A stretch of DNA of 64,000 nt from Diacronema lutheri (lineage: Eukaryota; Haptophyta; Pavlovophyceae; Pavlovales; Pavlovaceae). The notes under the pieces were generated by a model, which ran no database searches, was not told the origin of the DNA, and worked only from the letters and a program-made list of their open reading frames with translations. The stretch covers positions 1-64,000 of the forward strand of contig JAGTXO010000020.1 in NCBI GenBank assembly GCA_019448385.1. The letters are read 5' to 3'. Below, piece by piece: positions 42,753 through 52,956 of this stretch; position 1 is the first letter of the stretch, and every line of letters starts with the position of its first letter. Both the position numbers and the translations under genes were made by a program.

Positions 42753-43115
42753 CTAGTGCTTGAGCGTCCATGCCGCGTGAGCGGACGCACGGCTGCCGTG
42801 CGCGCGCAGGCGACCGAGCCTGCGCCAGGGCAGCAAGCGTGCGGGCACTAAGGCGTGAAGTGTCCGCTCGGATGCAAAGGACGCCTCGTGGACGACGGCC
42901 GACGCGAGCTCGGCCCAGCGAGGCTCCGCCGACATGACGGCTTGGCCGACGTTGGCATCCGGCACGGAGGCGGCCGATGCGACCCGCACGGCGGCGTCCC
43001 GGGCGGCGAGCGAAATGCCGGCGTGAGGGCGAGACAGGTGCATGGACGACCGCGTGTAGAGGCCCGTGCACGCGGGGAGGAGCACGGCCGGGAGGAGGAG
43101 AGCGGTGGTGCGCAT
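42753..43115 (-). CDS. Small secreted or plastid-targeted protein, unknown
   Basis: A 120-residue frame starting MRTTALLLPAVLLPACTGLY, a good signal peptide, followed by a Ser/Arg/Ala-rich stretch (RSSMHLSRPHAGISLAARDA) that resembles the transit part of bipartite leaders of algae with secondary plastids. The rest has no recognised motif and ends in a basic region. An upstream in-frame Met exists, but the signal peptide favours this start. It may be a real small protein or a chance frame. Confidence 0.42.
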   Translation of the reverse strand: MRTTALLLPAVLLPACTGLYTRSSMHLSRPHAGISLAARDAAVRVASAASVPDANVGQAVMSAEPRWAELASAVVHEASFASERTLHALVPARLLPWRRLGRLRAHGSRASAHAAWTLKH

Positions 43116-43300
43116 TTCGTGCGGCGGACGGGCGCGGCTCTCAGCCGCAGGAATTCTCCCCAAAATTTAAAATTTGGTCCTCATGATCTCAACGGCCCGC
43201 TCAGTTTGGTCTCACTCTTTCAGTGACGCATCGGCCGCCCGCGAGCCGCCGACTTCGACGTGCTTACCGCGTGCGCTCGAGCGCGAGCGCTTCGACATGT

Positions 43301-44620
43301 TTACAGCGTGCGCGCGAGCGCGAGCGCTTCGGCGTGCGCCGCCTCGTCATCCGCGTTGGCCGACGGCATCTCGAGCGCAAGACCGAGCCAGCGGCGCGCC
43401 TCGGCGCGCTCGCCGAGCTTGAGCTGCGCCTTTGCGATCAGCAGCCGGTTCTTCTTGTAAAAGCCCGGCCGCAGCGCCTCGGCTGCAAGGAGGAGCTCGA
43501 GCGCGACGTCGTGCGTGCTCGACGGCGGCTCGGCAAAGAGCGCGGACGCGGCTTTCTTCTGCAGCCAGCCGATCGACGCGATCTCAAAATGCCACAGGCC
43601 GAGCAAGTGGCGCGACGTCGGATCGTCTGGGCAGAGCTCGACTGCCCGCTCAAAGTGCGCGCGCACGTCGACAGAGCGCTCGATCGCCGCCTTGGTCCCC
43701 TCGAGAGACGAGGCCTCCGAGATGACGATCCCTGCCCACTTGTGCGCTGAGGGGCGCGCAGCGACACGGCGGCGGGTGCGGCGCGGATGCGGCGCGGCGC
43801 TGCGTGAGCACACGCACGGCGCCCTCCGCCACCGCACCGCGCCGCGCCGCGCGTGCGTCACGCGCGCTCGCGGCGTGCGGCGATGCGAACCGGCGAAATT
43901 GCGATCGTCCAGCCGCACGGCCTCGAGCGAGAGCGCGAGCGCGCGCGCGATCGTCTGCACCTGCGCCTCCTTGGCGCCGCGCGCGCCGAGCGCGGTCGCC
44001 TCCGCCTGCGCGGGTCGATCGCGCGCAGGTGGGCCGCGTGGTGCGCACGCGCGCACGCTGCGCGTCAGCCGGCGCGCGCGCGCGCGTTCGGCCGCGCGGT
44101 GCGTGCGCCGCACGTGCAGAGCACGCGCGAGGCGCCACAGCCGGTCGCAATCGTCGGTTGGGCGCTGAGTCACGCCGCCGAGCAACTCGATCGTCTCCGC
44201 ATGCCGCGACGCGTCGAACAGCCGGTCGGCCTGCGCCCAGGGCGATGCGCCGCCTTGCGGCGCGCCGGTGGGCGCGCGCGCGGCCTCGGTGCGAGGCGCG
44301 GCAGCCGGCTGCTCGGCGGCCGACTTGGCGGCAAGCACAGGGGGCGCGGCTCCCAGCACGGGCGGCGCCACGCTCTCGATCACGTCGCCCACGCTCGCGA
44401 ACGAGCCCGACGATGAGAGCATGCTGGGGCCCAGCTGCGCGTGCGGCGCGGCCGCGCCGTGCAGCGCGTCGATGAGCTGGAGCGCCTTGCGCGCCTGGCC
44501 GGCGACCTCGTCGAGGCGCTCGCGGAGCTCGCGGAGCGCGTGCTCGTTAACGTGCAGCCGGTAGAGCATATAGCCCGCCACCGCGGCCGTGCCGGCCGCG
44601 GTGAGTGCTCCGCGCCGCAT
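43301..44620 (-). CDS. RMDN-like TPR protein (regulator of microtubule dynamics family)
   Basis: Three exons on the minus strand: 44620-44114, 44005-43891 and 43746-43301, phases 0 and 1, about 355 residues. Start MRRGALTAAGTAAVAGYMLY gives an N-terminal membrane helix, followed by a coiled coil (HALRELRERLDEVAGQARKA) and a Pro/Ala linker. The TPR part carries the family hallmarks: ADRLFDASRHAETIELL, DDCDRLWRLARALH, AHKWAGIVISEASSLEGTKA, AHFERAVELCPDDPTSRHLL, GLWHFEIASIGWLQKKAASA, LFAEPPSSTHDVALELLLAA. In animals RMDN1-3 sit on mitochondria or ER (RMDN3/PTPIP51 tethers the two) and bind microtubules or lipids. The protist role is inferred. It diverges from the FAM32A-like gene with 115 bp between starts. 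Confidence 0.88.
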   Translation of the reverse strand: MRRGALTAAGTAAVAGYMLYRLHVNEHALRELRERLDEVAGQARKALQLIDALHGAAAPHAQLGPSMLSSSGSFASVGDVIESVAPPVLGAAPPVLAAKSAAEQPAAAPRTEAARAPTGAPQGGASPWAQADRLFDASRHAETIELLGGVTQRPTDDCDRLWRLARALHVRRTHRAAERARARRLTRSVRACAPRGPPARDRPAQAEATALGARGAKEAQVQTIARALALSLEAVRLDDRNFAGSHRRTPRARVTHARRGAVRWRRAPCVCSRSAAPHPRRTRRRVAARPSAHKWAGIVISEASSLEGTKAAIERSVDVRAHFERAVELCPDDPTSRHLLGLWHFEIASIGWLQKKAASALFAEPPSSTHDVALELLLAAEALRPGFYKKNRLLIAKAQLKLGERAEARRWLGLALEMPSANADDEAAHAEALALARTL

Positions 44621-44735
44621 CTCCGCGTTGGGCGGAAGTCGACGGCGCGGGTGACGGGCGGAGGAAACGCCCACGATGGTTTTTGTCCTTGACTGAAAGC
44701 GACGGAGCGCCAAGAAGACGAGGGTAGGGTGGCGG

Positions 44736-45401
44736 ATGTCATCGTTTGATCTGGCCGTGGGCGGACGGCTGAAGCTCAAGGGGGACGACAGTGCGGGGGA
44801 AAAGAAGCGCAAGAAGTCGAAGCGGCGCGACGACGACGGTGCCGCCGCCGCGCCCGACGTCGACGGCGGCGACGACGGCCGCGCGGACAACCACGAGCCG
44901 GCGGCCGCCGAGCATTGGATCGACGGCACGGGCACGGTGCAGACCTCGGGCACGATCGTGATGGGGCGCGAGACGCGCTTCACTGAGGAGCTCGCCGTCG
45001 ACGACTCGCTCGCGCTCACCGTTGTCGACCGCTTTCGTGGGACGAGCGAGCACGAGGCGCGGCGCGTGCGCATGGTCGTCGGTGACGGCTCGGCGAGCCT
45101 CGAGGCGCCCTTTTCGTGCGACGTGACCGAGCGCGCGAGCTTCCGCGTGCTCAAGGCGCGGCCAAGCCCCGAGCTCGTCGCCGAAGCTGCCGCCAAGCGC
45201 GCCGCTGAGCGCAAGCGCCAGCGGCGCGACGAGCGGCTCGGCGAGCTCGTCACGTACGAGAAGCTCAAGGCGGGCGCGTCTGCGGCGGGCGGCGTGTGGA
45301 AGACGACGGTCAAGGTGACTGAGCGTCTCGGGCCCGGGCAGACGCGTGAGGACGTGCTCAACTTTCGCGCGAAGCTCAAATCGGACAAGCACTGCAAGTG
45401 A
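44736..45401 (+). CDS. FAM32A-like (DUF1754) protein
   Basis: A 221-residue single-exon protein. The start MSSFDLAVGGRLKLKGDD followed by KKRKKSKRR is the typical beginning of FAM32A/DUF1754 proteins, nuclear factors found with the active spliceosome in animals. The C-terminus (AAKRAAERKRQRRDERLGEL then TREDVLNFRAKLKS) fits the family's basic helical end. In between is a beta-rich segment (HWIDGTGTVQTSGTIVMGRE then FTEELAVDDSLALTVVDRF) that animal members lack but which I recall in plant-like members. Nuclear location is likely from the Lys/Arg cluster. The call depends mostly on the two ends. Confidence 0.6.
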   Translation: MSSFDLAVGGRLKLKGDDSAGEKKRKKSKRRDDDGAAAAPDVDGGDDGRADNHEPAAAEHWIDGTGTVQTSGTIVMGRETRFTEELAVDDSLALTVVDRFRGTSEHEARRVRMVVGDGSASLEAPFSCDVTERASFRVLKARPSPELVAEAAAKRAAERKRQRRDERLGELVTYEKLKAGASAAGGVWKTTVKVTERLGPGQTREDVLNFRAKLKSDKHCK

Positions 45402-45656
45402 CACGCCACCTGAGTCCTGAGTCCTGACCGAGCGGTTCCATCGCGCGGTGCGCCGCGGCTGCGCCGTAGGCGCTCTTGCGCCGTTGGCACCGTTGCGCCA
45501 CGCTGCTTTCGCGTGGCGACACAGGCGCGCACGCAACGGCGGTACGTCGGGGGCAGCTCTGTGTGCTCGGCGCCCACGCCCTAATAATCAGAAGCGCCGT
45601 TAGTATAATCAGAATCCGACTGTGAAGGATCACGGGTCGCCCCTTTTCAATGTGTG

Positions 45657-48600
45657 ATGAGGACGATCCCGCCCGCCGTTTCGCGCTCGCAACGTCCTAG
45701 GAACCTCGCGGCGTCTATCTGTGCACCTTTTGAAGGCGAGGGCCGCAGTCGGCCCACGCGGAGGGGGGAGATGCAGACCGAGATGGACGACAGGGCGTCG
45801 CGCACGCCGACGATGCTCGGCTCGTGGGAGGAGCGTTCGGGTTCGTCGTCGTCCGGCCCGTCCGACGGCGGCTACGACGAGGAGCGCGACCTCCGCGTGC
45901 CGAGCGGCGGCGGCCGGCCAGGCGCGGGCAAACGGCCAGCGAAGCAGTCATCACCCGCGCTGGGGCCCTCGGGCGAGCGGTCTGTGGCGGCGGGGGACGC
46001 GCGCGCGGCGGGGGATGGCGACCACATACCCATCCCGTACGCCGTGCGCCGCGCGCGCGCCGCGTACGTCGAGCTCGCTCGCTGGATCGTCGCGGCGCCG
46101 CGCGCCGTGATTGCGGCCGCCGTGTGCTTCGTCCTCCTCCTCGCGATGGGCCTGCGCTCCGTGGAGGTGCTCGTCGCGTCGGAGCGGCTCTACATCCCAC
46201 AGCACTCGACGTTCGCCGCGCAGCGCCACGAGCTCGAGCACCTCTTCGGCACGCGCCCTGACCCGGGCATGCTGCTCGTCACGCGCGGCGACGGCGGCGA
46301 TGTGTTTGCGCCGGAGTCTGTGCTCGAGCTCTTCGAGCTGTGGGACGCGATCGAGGCGCTGGTGGTCGAGGTGGACAACGGTCGTGAGAAGCCGCCCACG
46401 TATGCTTCGATCGGCGAACTCTGCGCGCACCGCTACGTCGCGCGCGCCGGCGGCGACGTGTGCCTGCGTCTCTCGCTTCTCGGCGCGTGGGATTACGACC
46501 CGGACACCTACTTTGCGGACGCCGACCCGGCGGCGACGCTCACGCAAAAGTACATGTCGGGCGAGTTGATCGCGGGCGGGCTCGGCTGGGACGCGGCGGG
46601 CACGACGCTCCTCACCGCGCGCGCGACGCAGGTCCACCTCCTCTTCGACCCGACGCGCGAGGCGTACCGCGACGAGCGGCTCGCCGTGTGGGAGTCGGCG
46701 CTCGTCGCGCTGCTCGACGGGTGGCACGGCACGCTCGTCGCGCGGGCGGTGGATGACGCGCCCGAGGTGCGCCGCCAGCTGCGCATCACCTACTGGTCGT
46801 CGCCGCTGCACGAGCGCTCGGCCTCCGACGCGGCTCGGCAGGACGCGCCGATCATCGCGATCATGTTCGTCGCGATCGTCGCGTACGTCTCGCTCGCGCT
46901 CTCGGGCTGCACGTGCGAGTCGCGCTCGTCGCGCGCGCTGCTCGGCGTTGCGTGCGGCGTGACGACGGGCATGGCGCTCGTCGCCGGCGTCGGCCTCGCC
47001 GTCACCCTCGGCGTGCCGGCCATCGCCGTCGACTCGTTGCTGTGCTTCACGCTGATCGGTGTCTCTGTGGACGACATGATCATTATCGTCGATGCCTTCG
47101 ACCGCGCGCGCACGCGCTCGGCGTCGACGGCCGAGCAGCTCGGCATGGCGCTCGGCGACGCGGGTCCGGCCATCCTGCTCACGTCTCTTACAACGATGGC
47201 CGCCTTCTTCACGGGTGCGCTGATGGACATGCCCGCCATCTCCCTCTTCTGCATCCCGGCAGGCCTCGCCTTCTTGTGCGTCAACCTGCTCCAGTCCACC
47301 TTCTTCGCGGCGATCCTCTTTTTGCACGCGCGCGCGCGCGAGCGCGCGACGGGCGGCGCGATCCTCGAGGGCAAGTTCGGCGAGCCGCCCGCCTCGGCCG
47401 CGGCGGCGAGCCGGCCGCGCCGCCTCACGCTGCCCACGATCACGCCGCGCCGGGCCGCGCAGCCGCCGCAGCCGCAGCTGCACTTCCAGCCGCCATCGCC
47501 GCCGCTCGCGAGCGTCTTCGAGGACCGGAACGCCGCCGAGCGCCGCGCCGCCGCCGCCGCCGCCGACAGTGCGCAGCGCAGAGGAAAGGGCCGGATGGTC
47601 CGGGTGAGCAGCATGCCCGGCGCGCTCGCGGACGGCGGCGCGGGCGCGCCGGCGGGCTCGGCGGCGAGCGTGCGCGCGCGCGACGAGCTCGATGCGCTTG
47701 ATGCGCTGCGCGCGCGCGCCGCCACGGGCAGCGCCGCGCCCGCCGCTGGCGGCGAGCGCGCGCGCGGCGCGCGCGCGGACGGCGCCGGCGGCGCGGACGC
47801 GGACGCGGGCGAAGGCGGCTCGTGCGCGCAGTCGCGCGCGGGCGTTGCGTGGCGCACGTGGGGCATCGACGCGGTGCTGCACCCGTTGACGCGCGCATGC
47901 GTGCTGCTCGTCTTTGGCGGCCTGTGCGTGCTCGCCGCGCTCGCGCTGCCAAATATGCAGACGGGGATGAGCGTCTCGGCGGTTGTCGCGCCGCGGTCGA
48001 TGGCCGGCCGCTTCTGGGCGGACACGCGCGACATCTTCGCGGACGAGCAGATCATGCACGTCGTGCTCGTCGTGCGCGGCCTCGAGGCGGAGGCGTCGCA
48101 GCCCGCGCTCCGCGCCGCGCTGCGCGAGGCGCGCGCCCTCCCGTTCATCGTCGGCGTGCTGCCCTCGTGGCTCGACGCCTACGACAAGTGGGCGCTGTGC
48201 GTGGCGCGCACATCGCGCGGCGCCGAGAGCGGCGAGGGCGCGAGCGCCGCGCTGCCCGCTTCGGCGGACGACGAGGGCGCGCGCGCGGGCGTCGACCTGC
48301 AGCAGCTCGCCGACTTTCTCACCGACGGCGACGTGCACTCGTGCGCGACCGACGCGGAGCGCGCGGCGCGCGAGGCGCGCAAGGCGGCACAGCGGCTGCT
48401 CGAGCCGTGCTTCGACGACGACGACGAGTTCTATCTCATCTCCTCCGGGCGCGTGTGCGCGGACGCCGTCTCGCAGTGCCCGCCCACCGAGCAGTACGCC
48501 GCCACTGTGCGCAAGCTTTGCCCGAGACTCTGCGGCGTCTGCGAACCAAAGCTCACCATGCCGGACGGCGGCGCGGCGGCCACTGCGCTCGCGCTCGCGC

Positions 48601-50001
48601 TCGACGCCGGCGCCGACAGCGCCGCGCCGCCCGCGCGCGACGCGGCCGCGTCGCGCAACGGCAGCGCGCCCGCCGTGGCCGACGCGGCCGCCACGCCGGA
48701 CGACGGCGAGGCGGCGGTCGTCGCGGACGCGGCGGTCGTCGCCGCGGACGCGCCGCGCGTCCGCCCGCTGCCCGAGAGCGCATCGGGCGGGCGCGAGTTT
48801 GCGAGCGACGTGATACGCGACGACTATCGGGGGCACGACTCCGCAGCGTCGCGCGGGCCCGCGGCGGTGGTTGCGCACAGGGTTGTGCTTGTGAGCCGCA
48901 TGAAGGAGAATATGCGCGTTGATTGGGAGGAGCAGTTCCCCGCGCTACAGGCGGTGCTCGAGCGGCATGGCGTCGACGGCTTCGTCTACCATTACCGTTA
49001 CGAGTTTGGCGCGTGCGACGCCACGATGCCACGGCTCCTGCTCACAAACCTCGCGGTGGCGGCGGCGTGCATCTGCGCCGTGTGCGCGCTCTTCCTCCAG
49101 CTGCGCACGGCCGTGCTCTGCGCGCTCGCCGTGCTGTGCATCGACGGTATCCTCATCGGCGCGATGGCCGCGTACGGCGTCTCGCTCCATGCCGTCACGG
49201 GCATCACGCTCCTCGTCTCGCTCGGTACGCGTCACGCCGCATCACGCCGCGTCACGCCGCGTCACGCCGCGTCACGCCGCGTCACGCCGCGCCGCGAGCG
49301 CGTCGCGGCACGCGCGCGCGCGCTCACGCGCGCGAGTCCCTCCCTCCTGCGTCGCCTCGCCCGCGTGGTGCCCCCCTCCGCCCCTTTTCCTTTTCCTTTC
49401 TCAGGCCTCGCTATCGACTACTCGTCGCACCTATGCCACGCGTACGAGCACGCGCCGATGGAGGGAGCGCGGGACAAGGTCGCGCATGCTCTTGCGACGA
49501 TGGGGCTCTCCGTGCTCAACGGAGGCTCGTCGACGCTGCTTGGCGTCGCGTTCATGGCGTTCAGCGTCACGCCCATCTTCAAGACGCTCTTCCTCATCCT
49601 CTCGCACACGGTGCGCTCCCCGCCTCCCCGCCCCCTCCTCCGCCCACCCTTCCATTCTCCATAAGAAACGCGCGCGCACGTCCGAGCCTGGAGGAGGGAG
49701 GATGCGCAGGGATTGCACCGCACGCCGTGCGCGTTCTCGCGCGCGCCACGGCGCCTTTCGCTCGCGCGTTCGCCGCATGACGCCCGCGCACCCGCGCGCT
49801 CGCACTCGCCCCGCTCCTCAGATTGTGATTGGCCTGCTCGTCGCAGTCTTCGTGATCCCAGCCGCCATCGTGACGGCAGATTCGCTGCAGCGCTGGGTGG
49901 GCGAGCGCTGGCACTGCGCCAAACGCCCGCGGCGCGAGGCGTCGACGGCGTCCGTCGACTCGCAGCGCTCGGGGGTGGGCGTGCGCCTCGTGCTCCACTG
50001 A
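45657..50001 (+). CDS. Patched/NPC1-type RND transporter-like protein
   Basis: Three exons: 45657-49224, 49405-49610 and 49822-50001, phases 1 and 0, about 1,317 residues from the first ATG, or 1,279 from the Met at 45771. One membrane helix (VIAAAVCFVLLLAMGLRSVE), a large lumenal loop, then a sterol-sensing-domain-like block (IIAIMFVAIVAYVSLALSGC, LLGVACGVTTGMALVAGVGL, SLLCFTLIGVSVDDMIIIVD with the GVxxDD motif, AILLTSLTTMAAFFTGALMD). The second half repeats this: one helix, a Cys-containing loop with a ShK-like end (CPRLCGVC), and a C-terminal block (ITLLVSLG joined to LAIDYSSHLCHAYEHAP, then NGGSSTLLGVAFMAFSVTPI). This is the Patched/Dispatched/PTCHD layout. It probably moves a lipid or sterol using a cation gradient. 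The substrate is unknown. Confidence 0.88.
49231..49292 (+). repeat. 10-bp tandem repeat in an intron
   Basis: About six units of GTCACGCCGC (one variant with CATCACGCCG) just after the 5' splice site of the first intron of the Patched-like gene. Confidence 0.9.
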
Positions 50002-50092
50002 GCGACGGCCGCGCCCTGCCGGCGGCACGGGCGCCGCGGCGTCTGCCGTGTACACTGCGGGCATACGGCCCCAAAAGTTACACTTGGTGAGC

Positions 50093-50139
50093 GAGTGCCT
50101 CCGCTTCGCCACCAAACCCGAGACCTGGCCATGGCTCGA
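50093..50139 (-). repeat. 47-bp inverted copy of dipeptidase exon segment
   Basis: The exact reverse complement of 40479-40525, lying between the Patched-like gene and the amino-acid transporter. Identity stops abruptly at both sides. Confidence 0.9.
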
Positions 50140-50213
50140 GCACTTTCACTCGTGTCAACACTCGCTGCGGATGTGTGACATGACTGAAAGTGCTCCGCGA
50201 AAAGCGCGGGAAG

Positions 50214-51783
50214 ATGAGACGCAAGCCCAACACTCACCTGTTCCTGGCGGTCGGTCGAATGGGCGCGGACGCGCCCCCAGCTGACGACGACGATGACGCG
50301 GGCGATGATGAAAGCCGGCCACTCACACGCGCGCGCGCGGACGACGGCGCGCTTGCATTGGCGCCTCAGCGCACGCTCAGCGTGTGCTCGGCGGCAACGA
50401 CGCTGATGAAGAACCAGGTTGGATGCAGCCTTCTGTCGCTCCCGTCAGGCATGGGCGCGGCGGATGGCACGGGCTTCGTCCCCGCGCTCGGCCTCTGCGC
50501 GCTGCTCGCAATCATTGCCGGCCGAACGCTGTACATGCTCGGCGACGCGGCGCGCGCGACCGGAGCGAGCGACATGGCTTCCCTCGCCAGCGTGACGCTC
50601 GGTGCCCGCTCGTCGGCACTGATCAACCTGCTCGTGCTCATGTTCTCGCTGATCGCGGACATCATGTTGATTTGCTTCATCGTAGAGCTCATTTGCAGCT
50701 CGGTGCCGCTCACGCGCGGCCAAGCGCTCCTTGGCGTCACGACGACTGTGCTGACGCCCCTGGCGCTCCGGCACGACCTCTCGGTGCGAGGCCGTGCAGC
50801 GCGCCCGTGGTGCAGCGCCCCGCGCATGGCTTTGCGCGAGCGCGCGCGCGCGCTGACACGCCCTGGCCCGTCCGCGTGCTCCGCCGCAGGGGCTGCGGTT
50901 CTCTTCGTGCGGCGGCATGGCGGCCGTTGCCTTCACCGTCGTGGTCGTCGTGCTGCGCTCGCTGGACGGCTCGTATGCGGACGGCACGTTTCGCGATCCA
51001 GCTTGCGCCAGCCCGGCGCTCGGGTCAGCGCTCGCGCAACCCTCCGCCATGCGGATCTCGTGGGGCACTTTCGTTCTCTTCAGCATGCTCTCGTCCGCCT
51101 ACACGGCGCACTACAACGCGGTGCGCATGTACGCCGAGCTCGCCGATCCGTCCCCGGGTCGGCTGGCCGCCGTATGCGCGCTTGGCGTCGGTGGCGCTGC
51201 GCTCGCTAATGCCCTCGTCATGACTGCGGGCTATGCCACGTTTGGCGCACACGCACACGGCTTGATCCTGAGCGACTACGCACCGCACGACCGGCTCGCG
51301 CAAGCCGCGCGCGCGGCGACGCTGCTGTCCATCCTCGCGCTGCATCCGCTCACGTTCACCGGCTTGCGCGACGCCGTTCTCGCCGCGCTCAAGGGCTCGA
51401 GGCTGGGCGACGCGGCCGCGCGCTCGCGCCTTGTGTGGTCCGCGCTCTCGCTCGGCATGCTCGCGGCGGAGGCTGGCGTGAGCCTCGTCGCACCTGACGT
51501 TGGCATCATCGTCTCCTTCCTCGGAGCGCTGCTCAGCTCGCTGCTCGTCTACGTCGTGCCCGCCGCCATCCACCTCGCGCGGCTCGCACAGGCGCGGCAG
51601 CAGGATGGCGACAAGCTGGCGCCCGTCGCACGCCGATGGGCGGCGTGCGCGAGCACAGCGCTCGCGTGGGCCATCGGTGCCATGGGATGCGCGTCGGCGC
51701 TCGCCGGGACCGTTGCAACCTACTTTGAGATGATCGACGGGCGCACGCCGGTAGGCTGTCACGCGCGGTCGGCGATGATATGA
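50214..51783 (+). CDS. Amino-acid/auxin permease family transporter (AVT/SLC38-like)
   Basis: Two exons, 50214-50783 and 50890-51783, phase 0, about 487 residues (472 if the Met at 50259 is used). After an acidic cytosolic N-terminus comes SVCSAATTLMKNQVGCSLLS then LPSGMG, the family's first-helix motif (normally GxGxLxLP-like), followed by about ten hydrophobic helices, including INLLVLMFSLIADIMLICFI, AVAFTVVVVVLRSL, FVLFSMLSSAYTAHYNAVRM and VSFLGALLSSLLVYVVPAAI. AAAP proteins move neutral or other amino acids across the vacuole or plasma membrane, usually with protons or sodium. The intron removes a frame-breaking stretch and joins RHDLS to GLRFSSCGG. The stop is 24 bp from the stop of the convergent gene. 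Confidence 0.82.
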
Positions 51784-51807
51784 AGGCACCTGGGCCCGCA
51801 TGCTTGG

Positions 51808-52935
51808 TCAGCTGGGCGAGTCCCAGCCGCACCAATCGTCCGTCGAGCCATGGTGGGGGCAGCCCTCGTGCGGCCTCGCGCGCAGGCAGAGGGAGCGCAT
51901 GAAGGCGCGCGCGCGCTTCTGCCCCGCGGCCTTGCACCGCCCGCCCGACACGTGGTTGATGCACGATGGCGGCAGCTCGTAGTCCCACATCGAGTCCTGG
52001 TAGACGGGCGGCAGGCTGACCATGCTCCATTTCGTCGAGCCGTCGTTGGCGCGCGAGCCGTTCCACGCGGCCCAGAGCGTGTGCCGGTCGTACCGCTTGC
52101 CGTTGACGAGCTGCGCGTGCGCCCACGCGCGCGCGAGCGGGAGCGACCATGTCCTGTGCACCGCGACGACGCCGGCGTGCAGGTTGTCGCCACACGGGCC
52201 GGTCCCATTGTTGGCGCGGAAGCAGCGCGGCTCCATGTGCGACGTGTAGAAGCGCTTGTCCGGGCCGAAGGGGAGCGGGACGCGCAGCATCTGCGCGATG
52301 CACGCCGGCTGCGCCACCACCTTGTCGCAGTCGTGGTAGATGAGCACGTCGGGCGGCGCGCCGCGCGCGACGCGCCCGTCGATGCCCGTCGAGTGGAGCC
52401 GCGCGACAATGTCAACCATCGCGCCCTTGACGGACTTGGCGGAGCCGGGGTAGAAGGAGCGCGGCAGGTTGGGGAAGATGTCCGCCATCCCGCGCAGCAC
52501 CGTGTAAAAGTCGTGCACCACGTGCACGTTGTCCGAGCCTGTCACCCGCCGCAGGTGCTCTTCGTCGAGGCACTCGCGCCCGCGGCTCGCCATCAGGTAG
52601 ACCGGCCCCGACCAGCCGCCGATGCGAACGAGCGACTCCACCGCCGCGACGCAACGGTATGCCATCCCCTGCGCGTATCGGTCCGTCGCCGAGAAGACGA
52701 AGCCGACGCGCCCGCCCGCGTCAAAGCGCTCGGCGCGCGCGGGGTGGCGCACGCACGCCATCTCGTATTTGAACGACTCGACGCCCGGCCGGCCGGTGGA
52801 GAGGCCAAACAGCGCCTGCCGCTGGCGCAGCGAGAGCGCAAGCGCCACCACGAGCAGCGCGCTGAGGAGCGCCGCCCAGAGCGTGTGCATCGCGCGCTCC
52901 GGCGGGACGGCCTTTCTCCGATCCGTCGCCGCCAT
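51808..52935 (-). CDS. Type II membrane protein resembling a Golgi glycosyltransferase
   Basis: A 375-residue single-exon protein. A short cytosolic N-terminus (MAATDRRKAVPPERAMHTLW) precedes one signal-anchor helix (AALLSALLVVALALSL), then a lumenal domain. It reads like a GT-A fold: RVGFVFSATDRYAQGMAYRC near the start, VYLMASRGRECLDEEHL, a possible metal site in DVLIYHDCDKVVAQP (DxD), ADIFPNLPRSFYPGSAKS, and NLHAGVVAVHRTWSLPLARA, which is like the NxGxx stretch that follows the metal site in related enzymes. Cys-rich at the C-terminus (six Cys in the last 60 residues), fitting disulfides. I recognise the layout but no specific family, so the enzyme activity is inferred. Confidence 0.6.
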   Translation of the reverse strand: MAATDRRKAVPPERAMHTLWAALLSALLVVALALSLRQRQALFGLSTGRPGVESFKYEMACVRHPARAERFDAGGRVGFVFSATDRYAQGMAYRCVAAVESLVRIGGWSGPVYLMASRGRECLDEEHLRRVTGSDNVHVVHDFYTVLRGMADIFPNLPRSFYPGSAKSVKGAMVDIVARLHSTGIDGRVARGAPPDVLIYHDCDKVVAQPACIAQMLRVPLPFGPDKRFYTSHMEPRCFRANNGTGPCGDNLHAGVVAVHRTWSLPLARAWAHAQLVNGKRYDRHTLWAAWNGSRANDGSTKWSMVSLPPVYQDSMWDYELPPSCINHVSGGRCKAAGQKRARAFMRSLCLRARPHEGCPHHGSTDDWCGWDSPS

Positions 52936-52956
52936 CGTGGTGGCGGGGTCGTGGGC
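52936..52956. promoter_or_regulatory. 21-bp divergent intergenic region
   Basis: Only 21 bp lie between the start codons of the type II membrane protein (minus) and the bisphosphate nucleotidase (plus). Transcription of one or both genes must begin inside the other's coding region, or one start codon is placed too far upstream. Confidence 0.5.
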
